A stretch of 64,000 nt of DNA from a bacterium (GTDB lineage: Bacteria; Hinthialibacterota; Hinthialibacteria; OLB16): NCBI GenBank assembly GCA_022072055.1, contig JAJVIK010000011.1, positions 62,001 to 126,000 on the forward strand, written 5' to 3'. The position numbers and the translations under genes were made by a program. The notes under the pieces were generated by a model. It was not told the DNA's origin and made no database searches. It saw only the letters and a program-made list of their open reading frames with translations. Shown here in pieces: positions 42,800 to 51,544 of the stretch (its first letter is position 1; every line of letters starts with the position of its first letter).

Positions 42800-45010
42800 T
42801 CACCTCCCCCCCACCACCTTGAAAGTCTCCTCCAGCCATCCCTCTCCATCCTTGACCCGCACTCGAAGCTCGTGTTCACCCGTGGTGAGGATCCCATCGT
42901 CGCTATAATCCTCGCTTCCAAGGGAGTAAGGAGGTCCTTCCGATCGAGACACAAGGCTGCCATCAAGAAGCATTTCCATCGGACCCAGCTCGACACCCTC
43001 CACCCAGGGACGCAGCCGCTCCCAACCGTGGTATCCGTCAATCTGCTCCGGATACGAAAGGAAGATTCCCTTGCTCCGCCGTGATCGCATGCGCTTGTCC
43101 TCTTCCCACCAGGACTGAATAGCCGCGCCGCCGGCGAGCATCCGCATGGTCCGTCTGTCGCCCGGGCGGGCGTAGATCAAGCGATTGTCCGCCTGGTAGA
43201 TGTACAGCCCTTCGACCCCAAGGTCATAGAGCTGCTTGACCCGCCATAGGAACGGGTCCGGCATGTCCGGTCCCCAGGCAAGCGCATCGACACACGGCAA
43301 GAGCTTGCAGCGGGTCCCGGAGACTCCTTCCAGGTAGGGCTTCATGTCGATGTGGTGGTGACGCCCTTGGATATTGCTTGGCGCGAGATAGTCCGCCCAC
43401 CCTTCGCCGGCCCAGCGCTTGTAATCGAAGTTCTCCCAACCACGCACTCCCATCCCGGGAAATCGAACCAGAATCGGGACAGGGAGTTTCCTCGCCGCGG
43501 CAAACTCGTCGCATAGGGTCCGCATTCCCAAAAGCAACGTGCTGCAGGTCGTGGCGTTGTCGATGGATTCGGGGTAGCGACAGAAATCAATCGAGATTCC
43601 CGGCGCGCCGATCTCAAGGGCTTCCCGGTAGAGCGAGAGGGCATACTCGCGCACTTGAGGAACCTCAAAACGCAGGCAGGCTCCGCGCATCCACTCCGGG
43701 TGCTGCTTGGAAAAATCGCTTTGGAGCGGGGTGCCGGGATAGCAGTTGCTCGCCCCGAAGTTGGCGTGCGGGATCAGGCCGAGCTCCCGAGCATAACGCA
43801 GGGTGGCTTCCAGCGCGTTGGAGAACTGCTGCATGCGCCCCACGTTATCCGTGGTCGGGACCCTGACCTCCCCAATCGGATCCCCAATGGTCGAATAGTT
43901 CAACGGGTCGGTGAGGCGCGACTCGTACACGACCTTGTCGCCAAACCTTCCGATCTGGATGTCCACCAGCGAGAGTCGCGCCTCACGGAACGCGGTCAGC
44001 GGTTCACGGTGCTGGAGGGTGTGTTGGACATTCTCGTAGAAGGCCCAGGAGTAGGGTTCATAATACCCCGCGATGAACTTATCAACCTTCCCCCCAAACT
44101 TGGCCTCCAGGCTCTCGACTTGGTCCTCTCCCAAGGGGACCAGCCTCACATAATCCACATGCGCCGGAGCCCAACCGGTGTAGATGTGCTGCTGTCGCAA
44201 GACCAGGTGTTGGTGATCCATCCTCCGCCAATTCCAGAAGACTTCCTGAAAGGGATACCGAGAGCCGACATAGTCTGTCCGCTCATCCCCCGAAAGACGA
44301 AGCCCGATCCCCCCCTTCAAGGGAGAGGTGCAGACATGGATGGCATACCACCCTTTAAGGTTCAATGGGTGTGAGAGTTGCGGCAATGGAACCTTTATGT
44401 CGGCCTTTCCAAGAAGATCATCGCCGCGAGTAACCTGTTCGGAGGCGGCCAGGTTGGTTCGATAGGCCCATTCCCCGGGATCGGGGTTCAATGACTTTGA
44501 AGGGACGCCTTGCTGGAAGACTTTGGACCAATCCTCCAGACAGACCACATCGGAGTTGTCGGCCTGAACTGGCGCTTGTTCGCTCGAAAGCACCCGGCCC
44601 TCGGGGGACTGAATTTCGACCCGAAAGTCCACCTCCACCTTTCCCTCGATCTGGGCTTCCGGGTACGGGTTGAACACCACGGATCGCTCCAGGCCCGCCG
44701 CACGCCGTTCGAGAACCTTGCCCTGCTCGGTCCATTCTCGCCACTGCGGCTCACGGACCAGATACAGCGCGGTTTCTGAAACCAGGGGGTGGACCTTCGC
44801 CGGGCGCCAATTTCCCTTGCCCGCGGGAGACCAGGAACACAGGACCTCAACCTCCTCGCCGGCATCGGACGGCACGGTGTAACTGACCTCAATGAATCGA
44901 GTCACGGATTCGACCTCATACCGAATGGCCGCCCCTGATCCTCCCGCCACAATCCCCAAACACCCCATCGCGATGCCGAAACGGGCCAAACAGGCAACAC
45001 TCTTTTTCAT
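42800..45010 (-). CDS. exported GHL10/DUF4015-like putative glycoside hydrolase
   Basis: 736 residues with a signal peptide (to about residue 27). A TIM-barrel-like glycoside hydrolase domain lies in the middle (about 380-630): REYALSLYREALEIGAPGIS followed by IDFCRYPESI, then VRFPGMGVRGWENFDY, YLAPSNIQGRHHHID and LYDLGVEGLYIYQADNRLIY. The layout resembles the GHL10/DUF4015 putative glycosidase group. Candidate acids are the Asp in IDFCRYPE and later Asp/Glu residues, not confirmed. Beta-rich N-terminal (about 28-300) and C-terminal parts are probably accessory. Convergent with the PLP-enzyme gene, five bases apart. Confidence 0.75.
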   Translation of the reverse strand: MKKSVACLARFGIAMGCLGIVAGGSGAAIRYEVESVTRFIEVSYTVPSDAGEEVEVLCSWSPAGKGNWRPAKVHPLVSETALYLVREPQWREWTEQGKVLERRAAGLERSVVFNPYPEAQIEGKVEVDFRVEIQSPEGRVLSSEQAPVQADNSDVVCLEDWSKVFQQGVPSKSLNPDPGEWAYRTNLAASEQVTRGDDLLGKADIKVPLPQLSHPLNLKGWYAIHVCTSPLKGGIGLRLSGDERTDYVGSRYPFQEVFWNWRRMDHQHLVLRQQHIYTGWAPAHVDYVRLVPLGEDQVESLEAKFGGKVDKFIAGYYEPYSWAFYENVQHTLQHREPLTAFREARLSLVDIQIGRFGDKVVYESRLTDPLNYSTIGDPIGEVRVPTTDNVGRMQQFSNALEATLRYARELGLIPHANFGASNCYPGTPLQSDFSKQHPEWMRGACLRFEVPQVREYALSLYREALEIGAPGISIDFCRYPESIDNATTCSTLLLGMRTLCDEFAAARKLPVPILVRFPGMGVRGWENFDYKRWAGEGWADYLAPSNIQGRHHHIDMKPYLEGVSGTRCKLLPCVDALAWGPDMPDPFLWRVKQLYDLGVEGLYIYQADNRLIYARPGDRRTMRMLAGGAAIQSWWEEDKRMRSRRSKGIFLSYPEQIDGYHGWERLRPWVEGVELGPMEMLLDGSLVSRSEGPPYSLGSEDYSDDGILTTGEHELRVRVKDGEGWLEETFKVVGGR

Positions 45011-45052
45011 TTGCTCAATCCTTCCATAGGTCCACGGATGTGGACGAAACTG

Positions 45053-45221
45053 CCCAGCGCCGGCCGTGAGCCCGGCGCTGGGTGGTGCGGTCGCTGCGAA
45101 CTCGCCCCGGCGCTGGGTGGTGCGGCCGCTGCGAACTCGCCCCGGCGCTGGGTGGTGCGGCCGCTGCGAACTCGCCCCGGCGCTGGGTGGTGCGGCCGCC
45201 GCGAACTCGCCCCGGCGCTGT
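45053..45221. repeat. 35-bp direct tandem repeat (four copies plus a partial) with an adjoining inverted repeat
   Basis: Units start at 45072, 45107, 45142 and 45177, each 35 bases with a CCGGCGCTGG start and CTGCGAACTCGCC-type end; a fifth partial copy (CCGGCGCTG) is at 45212-45220. Copies differ at one or two bases. Upstream, CCCAGCGCCGG (45053-45063) is the exact reverse complement of CCGGCGCTGGG (45072-45082), so the first copy forms a hairpin. The array fills most of the 282-base gap between the divergent glycosidase and iron alcohol dehydrogenase genes. Units are not separated by unique spacers, so it is not a CRISPR. Confidence 0.9.
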
Positions 45222-45292
45222 TCGCGCCTCCATCCACGCCCCTTCCGCTCCTCTTGAGAATCCCGAACGCTTCCCCCATCTTACTCCCCACC

Positions 45293-46447
45293 ATGACCTT
45301 GCCAACCAGCCAATTCTCGATGCCAACCGCCGTGCGCTTCGGGCACGGGGAAATCCGCAATCTAGTCACCCACTTGGAGTGGATCGGCGCGAAGCGCCCG
45401 CTCGTGGTCACCGATCCCGGGATGCTTTCCACAAAGGCATTCGCCTCCCTCAAGGAAATTCTGGATAACGGAGTTCTGCCCTGGGCGCTATTCGGGAAGG
45501 TCTTGCCCAATCCCACCGAGGACAATGTGGATGAGGCGACCGAGATCTTCCGGAGCGGGGGGCACGATTCCCTGGTGGCCATTGGCGGAGGGAGCGCGAT
45601 TGACTTGGCCAAAGCCGTGGCTGTCCGAACGGGGTATGAAGGACCTCTGGAGGACTTTACTCCCGCCCCTCGGGGCGCCGCGCCGCTTGCCCCAATTGTC
45701 GCCATTCCCACCACGGCCGGGACGGGAAGCGAGGTGGGGAGGTCATCGGTCATCATCCTGCGCAAGACCGGACGAAAGGCGGTGTTGTTCGATCCCCGCC
45801 TGATGCCGGCAGTGGCGCTTCTCGATCCCGACCTTACATTGGAGCTGCCCCCCAAACTCACCGCAGCCACCGGGATGGACGCCTTCACCCACTGTCTCGA
45901 ATCCTATGTGTCCAATGTGTTCCATCCGGTGGCCGACTCAATCGCCTTGGGCGGACTGGAGTTGGTTATCCGCAATCTGACGACCGCGGTGAAAGATGGC
46001 GGGAACCCTGAGGCGCGGGGCTACATGATGATCGCCGCGATGATGGGGGCGCTGGCCTTTCAGAAAGACCTTGGAGCGGCGCACTCAATGGCTCACCCTC
46101 TATCGAGCATCTCCGGACTCCATCATGGTCTTGCGAACGCGATTGTCCTTCCCACTGTCATGGAGTTTAACCGCGAGGTGGTGAAAGATCGGTTCGCCCG
46201 TGTCGCCACGCTCTTTGATCCGAAGGTGGCGCTCCTATCGGAAGAGGAGGCGAGCCATCTCGCGATCACCAAGGTCCGCGGGCTGAACGCGGAAATCGGC
46301 ATTCCGGCGCGGCTGCGCGATGCGGGGGTCAAGGAGTCTGATCTCCCGGCCCTGGCCGAGGGGGCGCTGCACGATGGCTGTCATGCGACCAATCCGAGAG
46401 CCTGCACGCTGGATGATTTCCGAAGCCTGTTCCGGGAGGCGTACTGA
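45293..46447 (+). CDS. iron-containing alcohol dehydrogenase
   Basis: 384 residues, the usual length. The NAD site is VAIGGGSAIDLAKAVAVRTG, followed by PTTAGTGSEVG and the metal-site block DAFTHCLESYVSN and HSMAHPLSSISGLHHGLANA (His ligands). It reduces or oxidises a small aldehyde/alcohol with NAD(P)H and Fe2+ or Zn2+; phosphonoacetaldehyde reductase belongs to the same family, which is interesting beside the PbfA-like gene, but nothing in the sequence fixes the substrate. ATG 45293 is chosen; an upstream frame start at 45011 would run through the tandem repeat. Confidence 0.9.
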   Translation: MTLPTSQFSMPTAVRFGHGEIRNLVTHLEWIGAKRPLVVTDPGMLSTKAFASLKEILDNGVLPWALFGKVLPNPTEDNVDEATEIFRSGGHDSLVAIGGGSAIDLAKAVAVRTGYEGPLEDFTPAPRGAAPLAPIVAIPTTAGTGSEVGRSSVIILRKTGRKAVLFDPRLMPAVALLDPDLTLELPPKLTAATGMDAFTHCLESYVSNVFHPVADSIALGGLELVIRNLTTAVKDGGNPEARGYMMIAAMMGALAFQKDLGAAHSMAHPLSSISGLHHGLANAIVLPTVMEFNREVVKDRFARVATLFDPKVALLSEEEASHLAITKVRGLNAEIGIPARLRDAGVKESDLPALAEGALHDGCHATNPRACTLDDFRSLFREAY

Positions 46448-46508
46448 GCCGCGAAGCGAACCCTAGGTAATGGATTCTCGGAAAAGTCGCTTCCCTCAAA
46501 AAAAATTG

Positions 46509-46538
46509 TTGTCACTCTCTCTCATGTCCCGATAGACT
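46509..46538 (+). promoter_or_regulatory. candidate promoter for the exported cytochrome operon
   Basis: TTGTCA (46509-46514), 18 bases, TAGACT (46533-46538), upstream of the gene at 46660. An A8 run lies just upstream (46499-46505). Consensus match only. Confidence 0.3.
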
Positions 46539-46560
46539 GGCCGATACTAGGGCAAAATCG

Positions 46561-46589
46561 GGAGCGAACATGAACGAGGGATTCGCTCC
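46561..46589. repeat. 8-bp inverted repeat in leader of the 46660 gene
   Basis: GGAGCGAA (46561-46568) and TTCGCTCC (46582-46589) form a perfect stem with a 13-base loop, about 70 bases before the ATG at 46660. It may be an operator or a transcript stabiliser; not T-run followed. Confidence 0.35.
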
Positions 46590-46659
46590 GATGACATTTC
46601 GGGGACAATCTCCCCACCCCTCTCGCCGTTTGAAAAACTGATTGGAAAAAAGGAAGAAA

Positions 46660-48615
46660 ATGGCCGCCCGACTCGTGACCGGTCTCGTTGCCGCGTGGGG
46701 AGCCTTTGCCGCTTTATGGAGCGCTTCTCCGGCGCGCGGCGAGTATGTGTTCCTGTCGCACCCGGACTACATCCGGCGACTGGCGATGGACCTTATCGGG
46801 GGGCGTCCGAGCCAGGCCGACCTTCAGACCCCTCCTGAGGGAATCCCCAATCTGGTCGAGGCCTACATGACCACCGAGGAGTTCGGCGAACGAATCCTCT
46901 GGCTGGCCAACGATATCTTCCTCACCCGGTTTGATCTGGTGGAATATTTTCGCGAGTCTTATGACTACGCCGATGAGCATGCCCGCCACGATGTGGCCAA
47001 GGCGGTGGGCGAGGAGCCGGTCCGACTCTTCGAGTACATTGTCCGGAACGACCTTCCACTTGCCGAGCTGGTCACCGCCGATTACACGATCGCGAATTCC
47101 ACGCTTGCCTGGTTCTGGAACATCGAATACAACGGCGAGGCCTATGGCTCCCAGTGGCTACGCGGGAGGTATCTGGATGGGCGCGAGCACGCTGGAGTCT
47201 TGAGCCAGACCTCATTTTATTACCGCTACCCGACTACGGTCTCCAACAAGCAACGTCACCGAGCGAACCAGATCACGCGCATCTTCCTGGATGATGACCA
47301 CATGCTTCGGAATGTTTCGGTCAACCTTCGCCTCGGCGCGGCGGACCCGAACCTGGATTTGGTGGATGCCACCCGCCACAACACCGGTTGTGTGGCCTGT
47401 CACAGCACGCTTGACGGCATCGGCGCGCATGTCTTCGGATTCTCGCTCGGGCCGGGCGGGGAAAGTCAGTATGCGCGCGAGCTTTTCAGCACCTTTTCCC
47501 CGCAAGGGGTGGAACGCTGGCAACTGCTCACCCACCATGACCTGAGCTACTACGGCTATCCCAGCCGGGGACTGCGGGACCTGGGGAACTACATCGCCAA
47601 GGACCCGCGCTTTGCCCGGACGATGGTCAAGCACATCTACCGGTTCTTCCTTCACCGCGACCCGGATTATCGAGATCGAGACATCTTGACGAACCTCGCG
47701 ACGGTTCTTGTCGCCAATAATTACAGCGCCAAGGCGCTGATCAAGGCAATCGTATCCTCGGACGAGTACCGCGCGGTCGGGGTTGTTTCCACGGAAAAGA
47801 ACGAGGACAGCCAAGCGCCTCCCCAGCCCCCCTTCGATCCCAAGGGCCTGAGACAACAGTGGCTGGACCTGGAACGGGAGATCGCGGCGCTCAAGGTGGA
47901 GGATGCTTCGAAGCGAGAATGGACCGATATGGCGCGAGTGCATGCCATCGAAACCGGTTACAGCCTCCAAACCGCCCTGGGTCGCTCCGGGAATGGACTC
48001 CCGGAGAAGGGAACCGGTTCCTATCCGGACGTTGTCGAACCGCTTCCTCCGGAAGAGTTGATTCAACCCTTCAAACTGGCAACTCCCGAGCAGCTTCACA
48101 GCCTGGGAAAACAGGTTGTCGGGGAAATCTGGGACGGTTACGAGGGGGGGCAGTGGCTGCCCCCGGTCTTCCCGCACCTGGAATACAACACGGACATCAA
48201 GGTGGCCGCCGGAGGCTACGATGGGCGCCGAATCACCGAACGCAAGTGGGCGATCCCCCCGACCTATCTCCTGGTCCTGGAGCGTTGGGCGGAGGTCCTC
48301 GCCGAGGATGTCCTCCAAAGAGAACTCGGAGAAAGCGTGCATTGGGCTCAGAGACGGGTCTTCACCCTGGTCACCGGGCGGGAAGACCCGCGCGAGGCGG
48401 AGCCGGCAATCCGCAATCAAATCGCCGACTGGTTCAAGCGCTTTTATGGCGAGACGGTCGACCCATGGGGGCCTGAAGTGGATGATGTGTTCGGTGTCCT
48501 CCTGTACGCCCGCGAGCAGGCCCGCGAGATGTTTGGAGACTGGTACAGCATCGAGGTGGGTTGGAGCCATGTCCTCGGGATGATGCTTTCCGACATCCGC
48601 ATGGCGATTTACTGA
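46660..48615 (+). CDS. exported DUF1549-like c-type cytochrome protein
   Basis: 651 residues. The upstream in-frame TTG at 46642 is less likely than ATG 46660, which has AAGGAAG six bases ahead. Signal peptide to about residue 28. The N-terminal part matches the DUF1549 layout (YIRRLAMDLIGGRPSQADLQ). A haem motif, CVACH (244-248), is in TGCVACHSTLDGIGAHVFGF, reminiscent of DUF1588. HIYRFFLHRDPDYRDRDILT (about 330-350) is like the C-terminal part of such proteins. It begins a three-gene operon with a DUF1501 protein and a cytochrome/dockerin-like protein (gaps of 12 and 4 bases). Confidence 0.8.
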   Translation: MAARLVTGLVAAWGAFAALWSASPARGEYVFLSHPDYIRRLAMDLIGGRPSQADLQTPPEGIPNLVEAYMTTEEFGERILWLANDIFLTRFDLVEYFRESYDYADEHARHDVAKAVGEEPVRLFEYIVRNDLPLAELVTADYTIANSTLAWFWNIEYNGEAYGSQWLRGRYLDGREHAGVLSQTSFYYRYPTTVSNKQRHRANQITRIFLDDDHMLRNVSVNLRLGAADPNLDLVDATRHNTGCVACHSTLDGIGAHVFGFSLGPGGESQYARELFSTFSPQGVERWQLLTHHDLSYYGYPSRGLRDLGNYIAKDPRFARTMVKHIYRFFLHRDPDYRDRDILTNLATVLVANNYSAKALIKAIVSSDEYRAVGVVSTEKNEDSQAPPQPPFDPKGLRQQWLDLEREIAALKVEDASKREWTDMARVHAIETGYSLQTALGRSGNGLPEKGTGSYPDVVEPLPPEELIQPFKLATPEQLHSLGKQVVGEIWDGYEGGQWLPPVFPHLEYNTDIKVAAGGYDGRRITERKWAIPPTYLLVLERWAEVLAEDVLQRELGESVHWAQRRVFTLVTGREDPREAEPAIRNQIADWFKRFYGETVDPWGPEVDDVFGVLLYAREQAREMFGDWYSIEVGWSHVLGMMLSDIRMAIY

Positions 48616-48627
48616 GCGAGGAGACCC

Positions 48628-49893
48628 ATGGCAATGGATCGCAGACACTTTTTGAAACATCTCGCGGCCATGAGCGCCACCAGCCTGCTCTCGGTGCATA
48701 TCCCGCGTTGGTGCGCTTGGGCCCAGGCCGGGGAGTCCCGCCCTCATTTCTTTATGTTTGTCTTCGCCAGCGGCGGGTGGGACCCGACCATGGTTTTCGA
48801 GCCGAAAGTGGGGCTGCCGAACATCGATGTCGATCCCGATGGCGTGGTGACTCAGGCCGGGGGCATCACCTACCTCCACAACGTGGACCGTCCTTGGGTC
48901 AAGACCTTCCTCGATGAATTCGGGTCCAGGACCTGCGTGATCAACGGACTGAACACACAAACCGTGAGCCACGATGTCGGCACGGAGATCATGCTCACGG
49001 GCGACGCGGGCGCGCCTTCTCCGGACTGGCCGACCCTGATCTCCTCGAACACCGGCGCGGACCTGCTTCTCCCCCACATGGCGCTTTCAGGTCCCTCCTT
49101 CTCGGGAACCCTCGGGGCGGGAACCAGCTCAGGGACCGGCTTTTTGTCGCTGCTCCTGTTTGAAGGATCTTACTTCGCGGCCAGCGCGACCGCCGAAACC
49201 GTCATCGACGCCTACACCACGCGCCATTTCGAAAGCACGTTGGCTCACCTTCGGGGTGAAGGACGCACGGGGCGACGTTTCGAGGAGCTTGAAAGCGGTT
49301 TCCGGCGCTGGAAGGAACTCAAGGACATCAAGAACGATCTCGGCTCGGACTTTGAGAACCTGGATGGGCTTGGGGATGAGGGGGTTGCCCTCGCCGCCGC
49401 TTTCGAGCGCGGCTACGCCATCACTGGAACCCTGGAAGCGCGCGGCAACTGGGATTCTCACAGCAACAATTACCCCGCGCAGAACCAAGCCTTTGACGAC
49501 ACCTTCAGCGGCCTGCACCAGATCGTGACCCGCCTCGCGAGCCGCCCCGCAACCTCCGGTCCGGGAACCCTGCTCGATCAAACCACGGTGGTGGTGATGT
49601 CCGAGTTCGGGCGCACCCCCAAGCTCAATGACGCCCAGGGCAAGGACCACTGGCCGATCACCAGCGTGATGGCGGTTGGGGGGGGAGTGGCCGGAAACAA
49701 AGCCGTCGGGGCCACCGATGAATTCCAGAACTCGCAACTTGTGGACTTCGCCACGGGGCAAGTTTCGGCGGGGGGGCTTGAGATTACGGCCCAAAGCCTG
49801 GGCGCTTCGCTGCTTGCCCTCGCGGGACTGGATTACACTCAATTCCTCCCGGCAAGCGTGCAGCCGTTCACTGCCTTCAGGACCGGGGTCTAG
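48628..49893 (+). CDS. DUF1501 Tat-exported protein (second copy)
   Basis: 421 residues. A Tat leader, DRRHFLKHLAAMSATSLL, precedes a DUF1501 domain (HFFMFVFASGGWDPTMVFEP, VINGLNTQTVSHDVGTEIML, LEARGNWDSHSNNYPAQNQA, VVVMSEFGRTPKLNDAQGKD, SLLALAGL). It is divergent from the 14565 copy. GAGGAG lies five bases before the first ATG. It is flanked by two cytochrome-like proteins in the same operon, the classical DUF1501/DUF1549 partnership. Substrate unknown. Confidence 0.92.
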   Translation: MAMDRRHFLKHLAAMSATSLLSVHIPRWCAWAQAGESRPHFFMFVFASGGWDPTMVFEPKVGLPNIDVDPDGVVTQAGGITYLHNVDRPWVKTFLDEFGSRTCVINGLNTQTVSHDVGTEIMLTGDAGAPSPDWPTLISSNTGADLLLPHMALSGPSFSGTLGAGTSSGTGFLSLLLFEGSYFAASATAETVIDAYTTRHFESTLAHLRGEGRTGRRFEELESGFRRWKELKDIKNDLGSDFENLDGLGDEGVALAAAFERGYAITGTLEARGNWDSHSNNYPAQNQAFDDTFSGLHQIVTRLASRPATSGPGTLLDQTTVVVMSEFGRTPKLNDAQGKDHWPITSVMAVGGGVAGNKAVGATDEFQNSQLVDFATGQVSAGGLEITAQSLGASLLALAGLDYTQFLPASVQPFTAFRTGV

Positions 49894-49897
49894 ACCG

Positions 49898-51529
49898 ATG
49901 ACGCGCCCTGATCGAAAGGCATGTCGTTTCCCGGACATCCGGCCACCTTCAAGTGCGCTAGTCCTGGTCTTGGCGTTCTGCGCGAGTCAATCCGCCCCGG
50001 CGCAGACCGCGCTCACCTACGAGAATTGGGCGGAGGGCTTTTTCACCTGGAACTGTCTCGGCTGCCATCATTCCTCCCAGCATGGCGAGGACCGCTTTGG
50101 CGCGCCGGAAGGGGTCAACTTCGACACCCTCGAACTGATCCGCCAGAACGAAAGCGGCATTCGCGACTTGGCCCTCGGCGATGAACCCGCCATGCCCCCG
50201 GCCGGAGTTGTGTGGTGGTGGGACCGAGTCTCACTCAAGGAGTGGCTGGACGCCGGGATGCCGGGGAATGGCGACGCGCTTCATCCGGTGGCACTCAGCC
50301 CGAAGGCCAAGGGTCTGGACTATTGGTCCGGGGGACTCTACTTCTCAAATCCCATCGAGGATGTCTTCGGGCGCCGCTATATCAGTTTCCTTCCGGATCA
50401 TGAAGACGAATTCGAGGGCTTCATCACCGAACGGTCCGTGGAAATCACGCGATTGGTCGACGGAACCGTGGTGATGAACTCGCGGGAGTGGTTCCATCGC
50501 ACCCACGACTGGTCGGACACCGACACCCGGCTGATTGAATACACGCCGCCGATACCCGTTCTCATGCACGGACCCGAATCAGTAGGTGAAACCTGGGAGC
50601 AAACGGTCACCGCGCGCGAACGGTTCTGGGACGGCTGGTGGGGAGGGCAGCCCGAACGCGACCAGACCCGTCCGGAGACTTGGCGTGTGGTGAACGCCGG
50701 ATTGGAGATCGTGGACAACGGAGTGATCCGGCCCGAACCGGCCCTCAAGGTGGTCCAATCCAACCTGACATCCGGGGAGACCTTCACTTATTGGTTCGCT
50801 CAGGGCTTGGGTCTGATTCGCCGTGAAACCAGCGCCGCCTCTTCCATCCCGGGATATATTCGGGAAATCACCCGCGAGATGAATATTGTCACGGAGGAAT
50901 ACCCCCTCTACGGTCCCCATATCGTGGAGGAGGCTTCCCAGGAGTGGCTCCCGTTTATCGGACGCTGGTACAGCCCGGAGTATGAAAACTACGATTATTG
51001 GAATGAGCTGGAGGTCCAGCGAGTCGGCGTTCTGGATGAATCTCAAGGACCCGCGCCCACTCCGACCGTGACGCTCGCCCTTGATCCGACCCACACCCCG
51101 GTCGAGCCGACCCCGAGTTTGACCCCATTTCCTCCAGGGCTACCTCCAGTACAACCCACTCGCACTCCGACCGCTTCGGCCACCAGGACTTCAACCCCCA
51201 CGGAGCTTCCGGCTGATCCGACGGAGACCCCTTCGTGGACCATGGCTCCGCCGACCGGCTCGGCAACCCCCAGCCACAGCCCGACACAGGCTCCCACTTC
51301 CACCCAGTCGCCCCTCCCCAGCCCGACCGACACGCTTTCCGGCGCCGCTCCGACCGCCACGCCCACCTCCACGGGGCCGCTCGCCGCGAGTCCGACCCCA
51401 ACGGAGACTTTGGACATCTCCGATCCGCGCCTCTCGGATTACAACAAGGACAACGTGATCGACATCCTCGACCTGCTCATGTTCCTCGATCACTGGCACG
51501 CGGAGATGGAGCCGACCCAGATTGAATAG
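49898..51529 (+). CDS. exported c-type cytochrome-like protein with Pro/Thr-rich linker and dockerin-like C-terminus
   Basis: 543 residues. Signal peptide to about residue 38 (SAPAQ-TALTY). The haem motif is CLGCHH (about residue 53) in WNCLGCHHSSQHGEDRFG. The middle is beta-rich. From about residue 385 a Pro/Thr/Ser-rich linker runs to about 505 (THTPVEPTPSLTP, TPTASATRTSTPTE). The last 28 residues contain SDYNKDNVIDILDLLMFLDH, a single dockerin/EF-hand type motif (D-x-N-x-D-x-x-I-D-x-x-D). The linker suggests surface exposure, and the tail may be a sorting or docking tag. It starts five bases after the DUF1501 stop. Confidence 0.8.
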   Translation: MTRPDRKACRFPDIRPPSSALVLVLAFCASQSAPAQTALTYENWAEGFFTWNCLGCHHSSQHGEDRFGAPEGVNFDTLELIRQNESGIRDLALGDEPAMPPAGVVWWWDRVSLKEWLDAGMPGNGDALHPVALSPKAKGLDYWSGGLYFSNPIEDVFGRRYISFLPDHEDEFEGFITERSVEITRLVDGTVVMNSREWFHRTHDWSDTDTRLIEYTPPIPVLMHGPESVGETWEQTVTARERFWDGWWGGQPERDQTRPETWRVVNAGLEIVDNGVIRPEPALKVVQSNLTSGETFTYWFAQGLGLIRRETSAASSIPGYIREITREMNIVTEEYPLYGPHIVEEASQEWLPFIGRWYSPEYENYDYWNELEVQRVGVLDESQGPAPTPTVTLALDPTHTPVEPTPSLTPFPPGLPPVQPTRTPTASATRTSTPTELPADPTETPSWTMAPPTGSATPSHSPTQAPTSTQSPLPSPTDTLSGAAPTATPTSTGPLAASPTPTETLDISDPRLSDYNKDNVIDILDLLMFLDHWHAEMEPTQIE

Positions 51530-51544
51530 GGAGCGGATACGCCC

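Noticed and set aside
45072-45221. CRISPR array
   Set aside because: Repeats are directly adjacent with no unique spacers, and no cas gene is near.
47212-49077. 621-codon minus-strand frame
   Set aside because: It runs across two plus-strand genes with clear domains (cytochrome and DUF1501); the composition is that of an antisense shadow.
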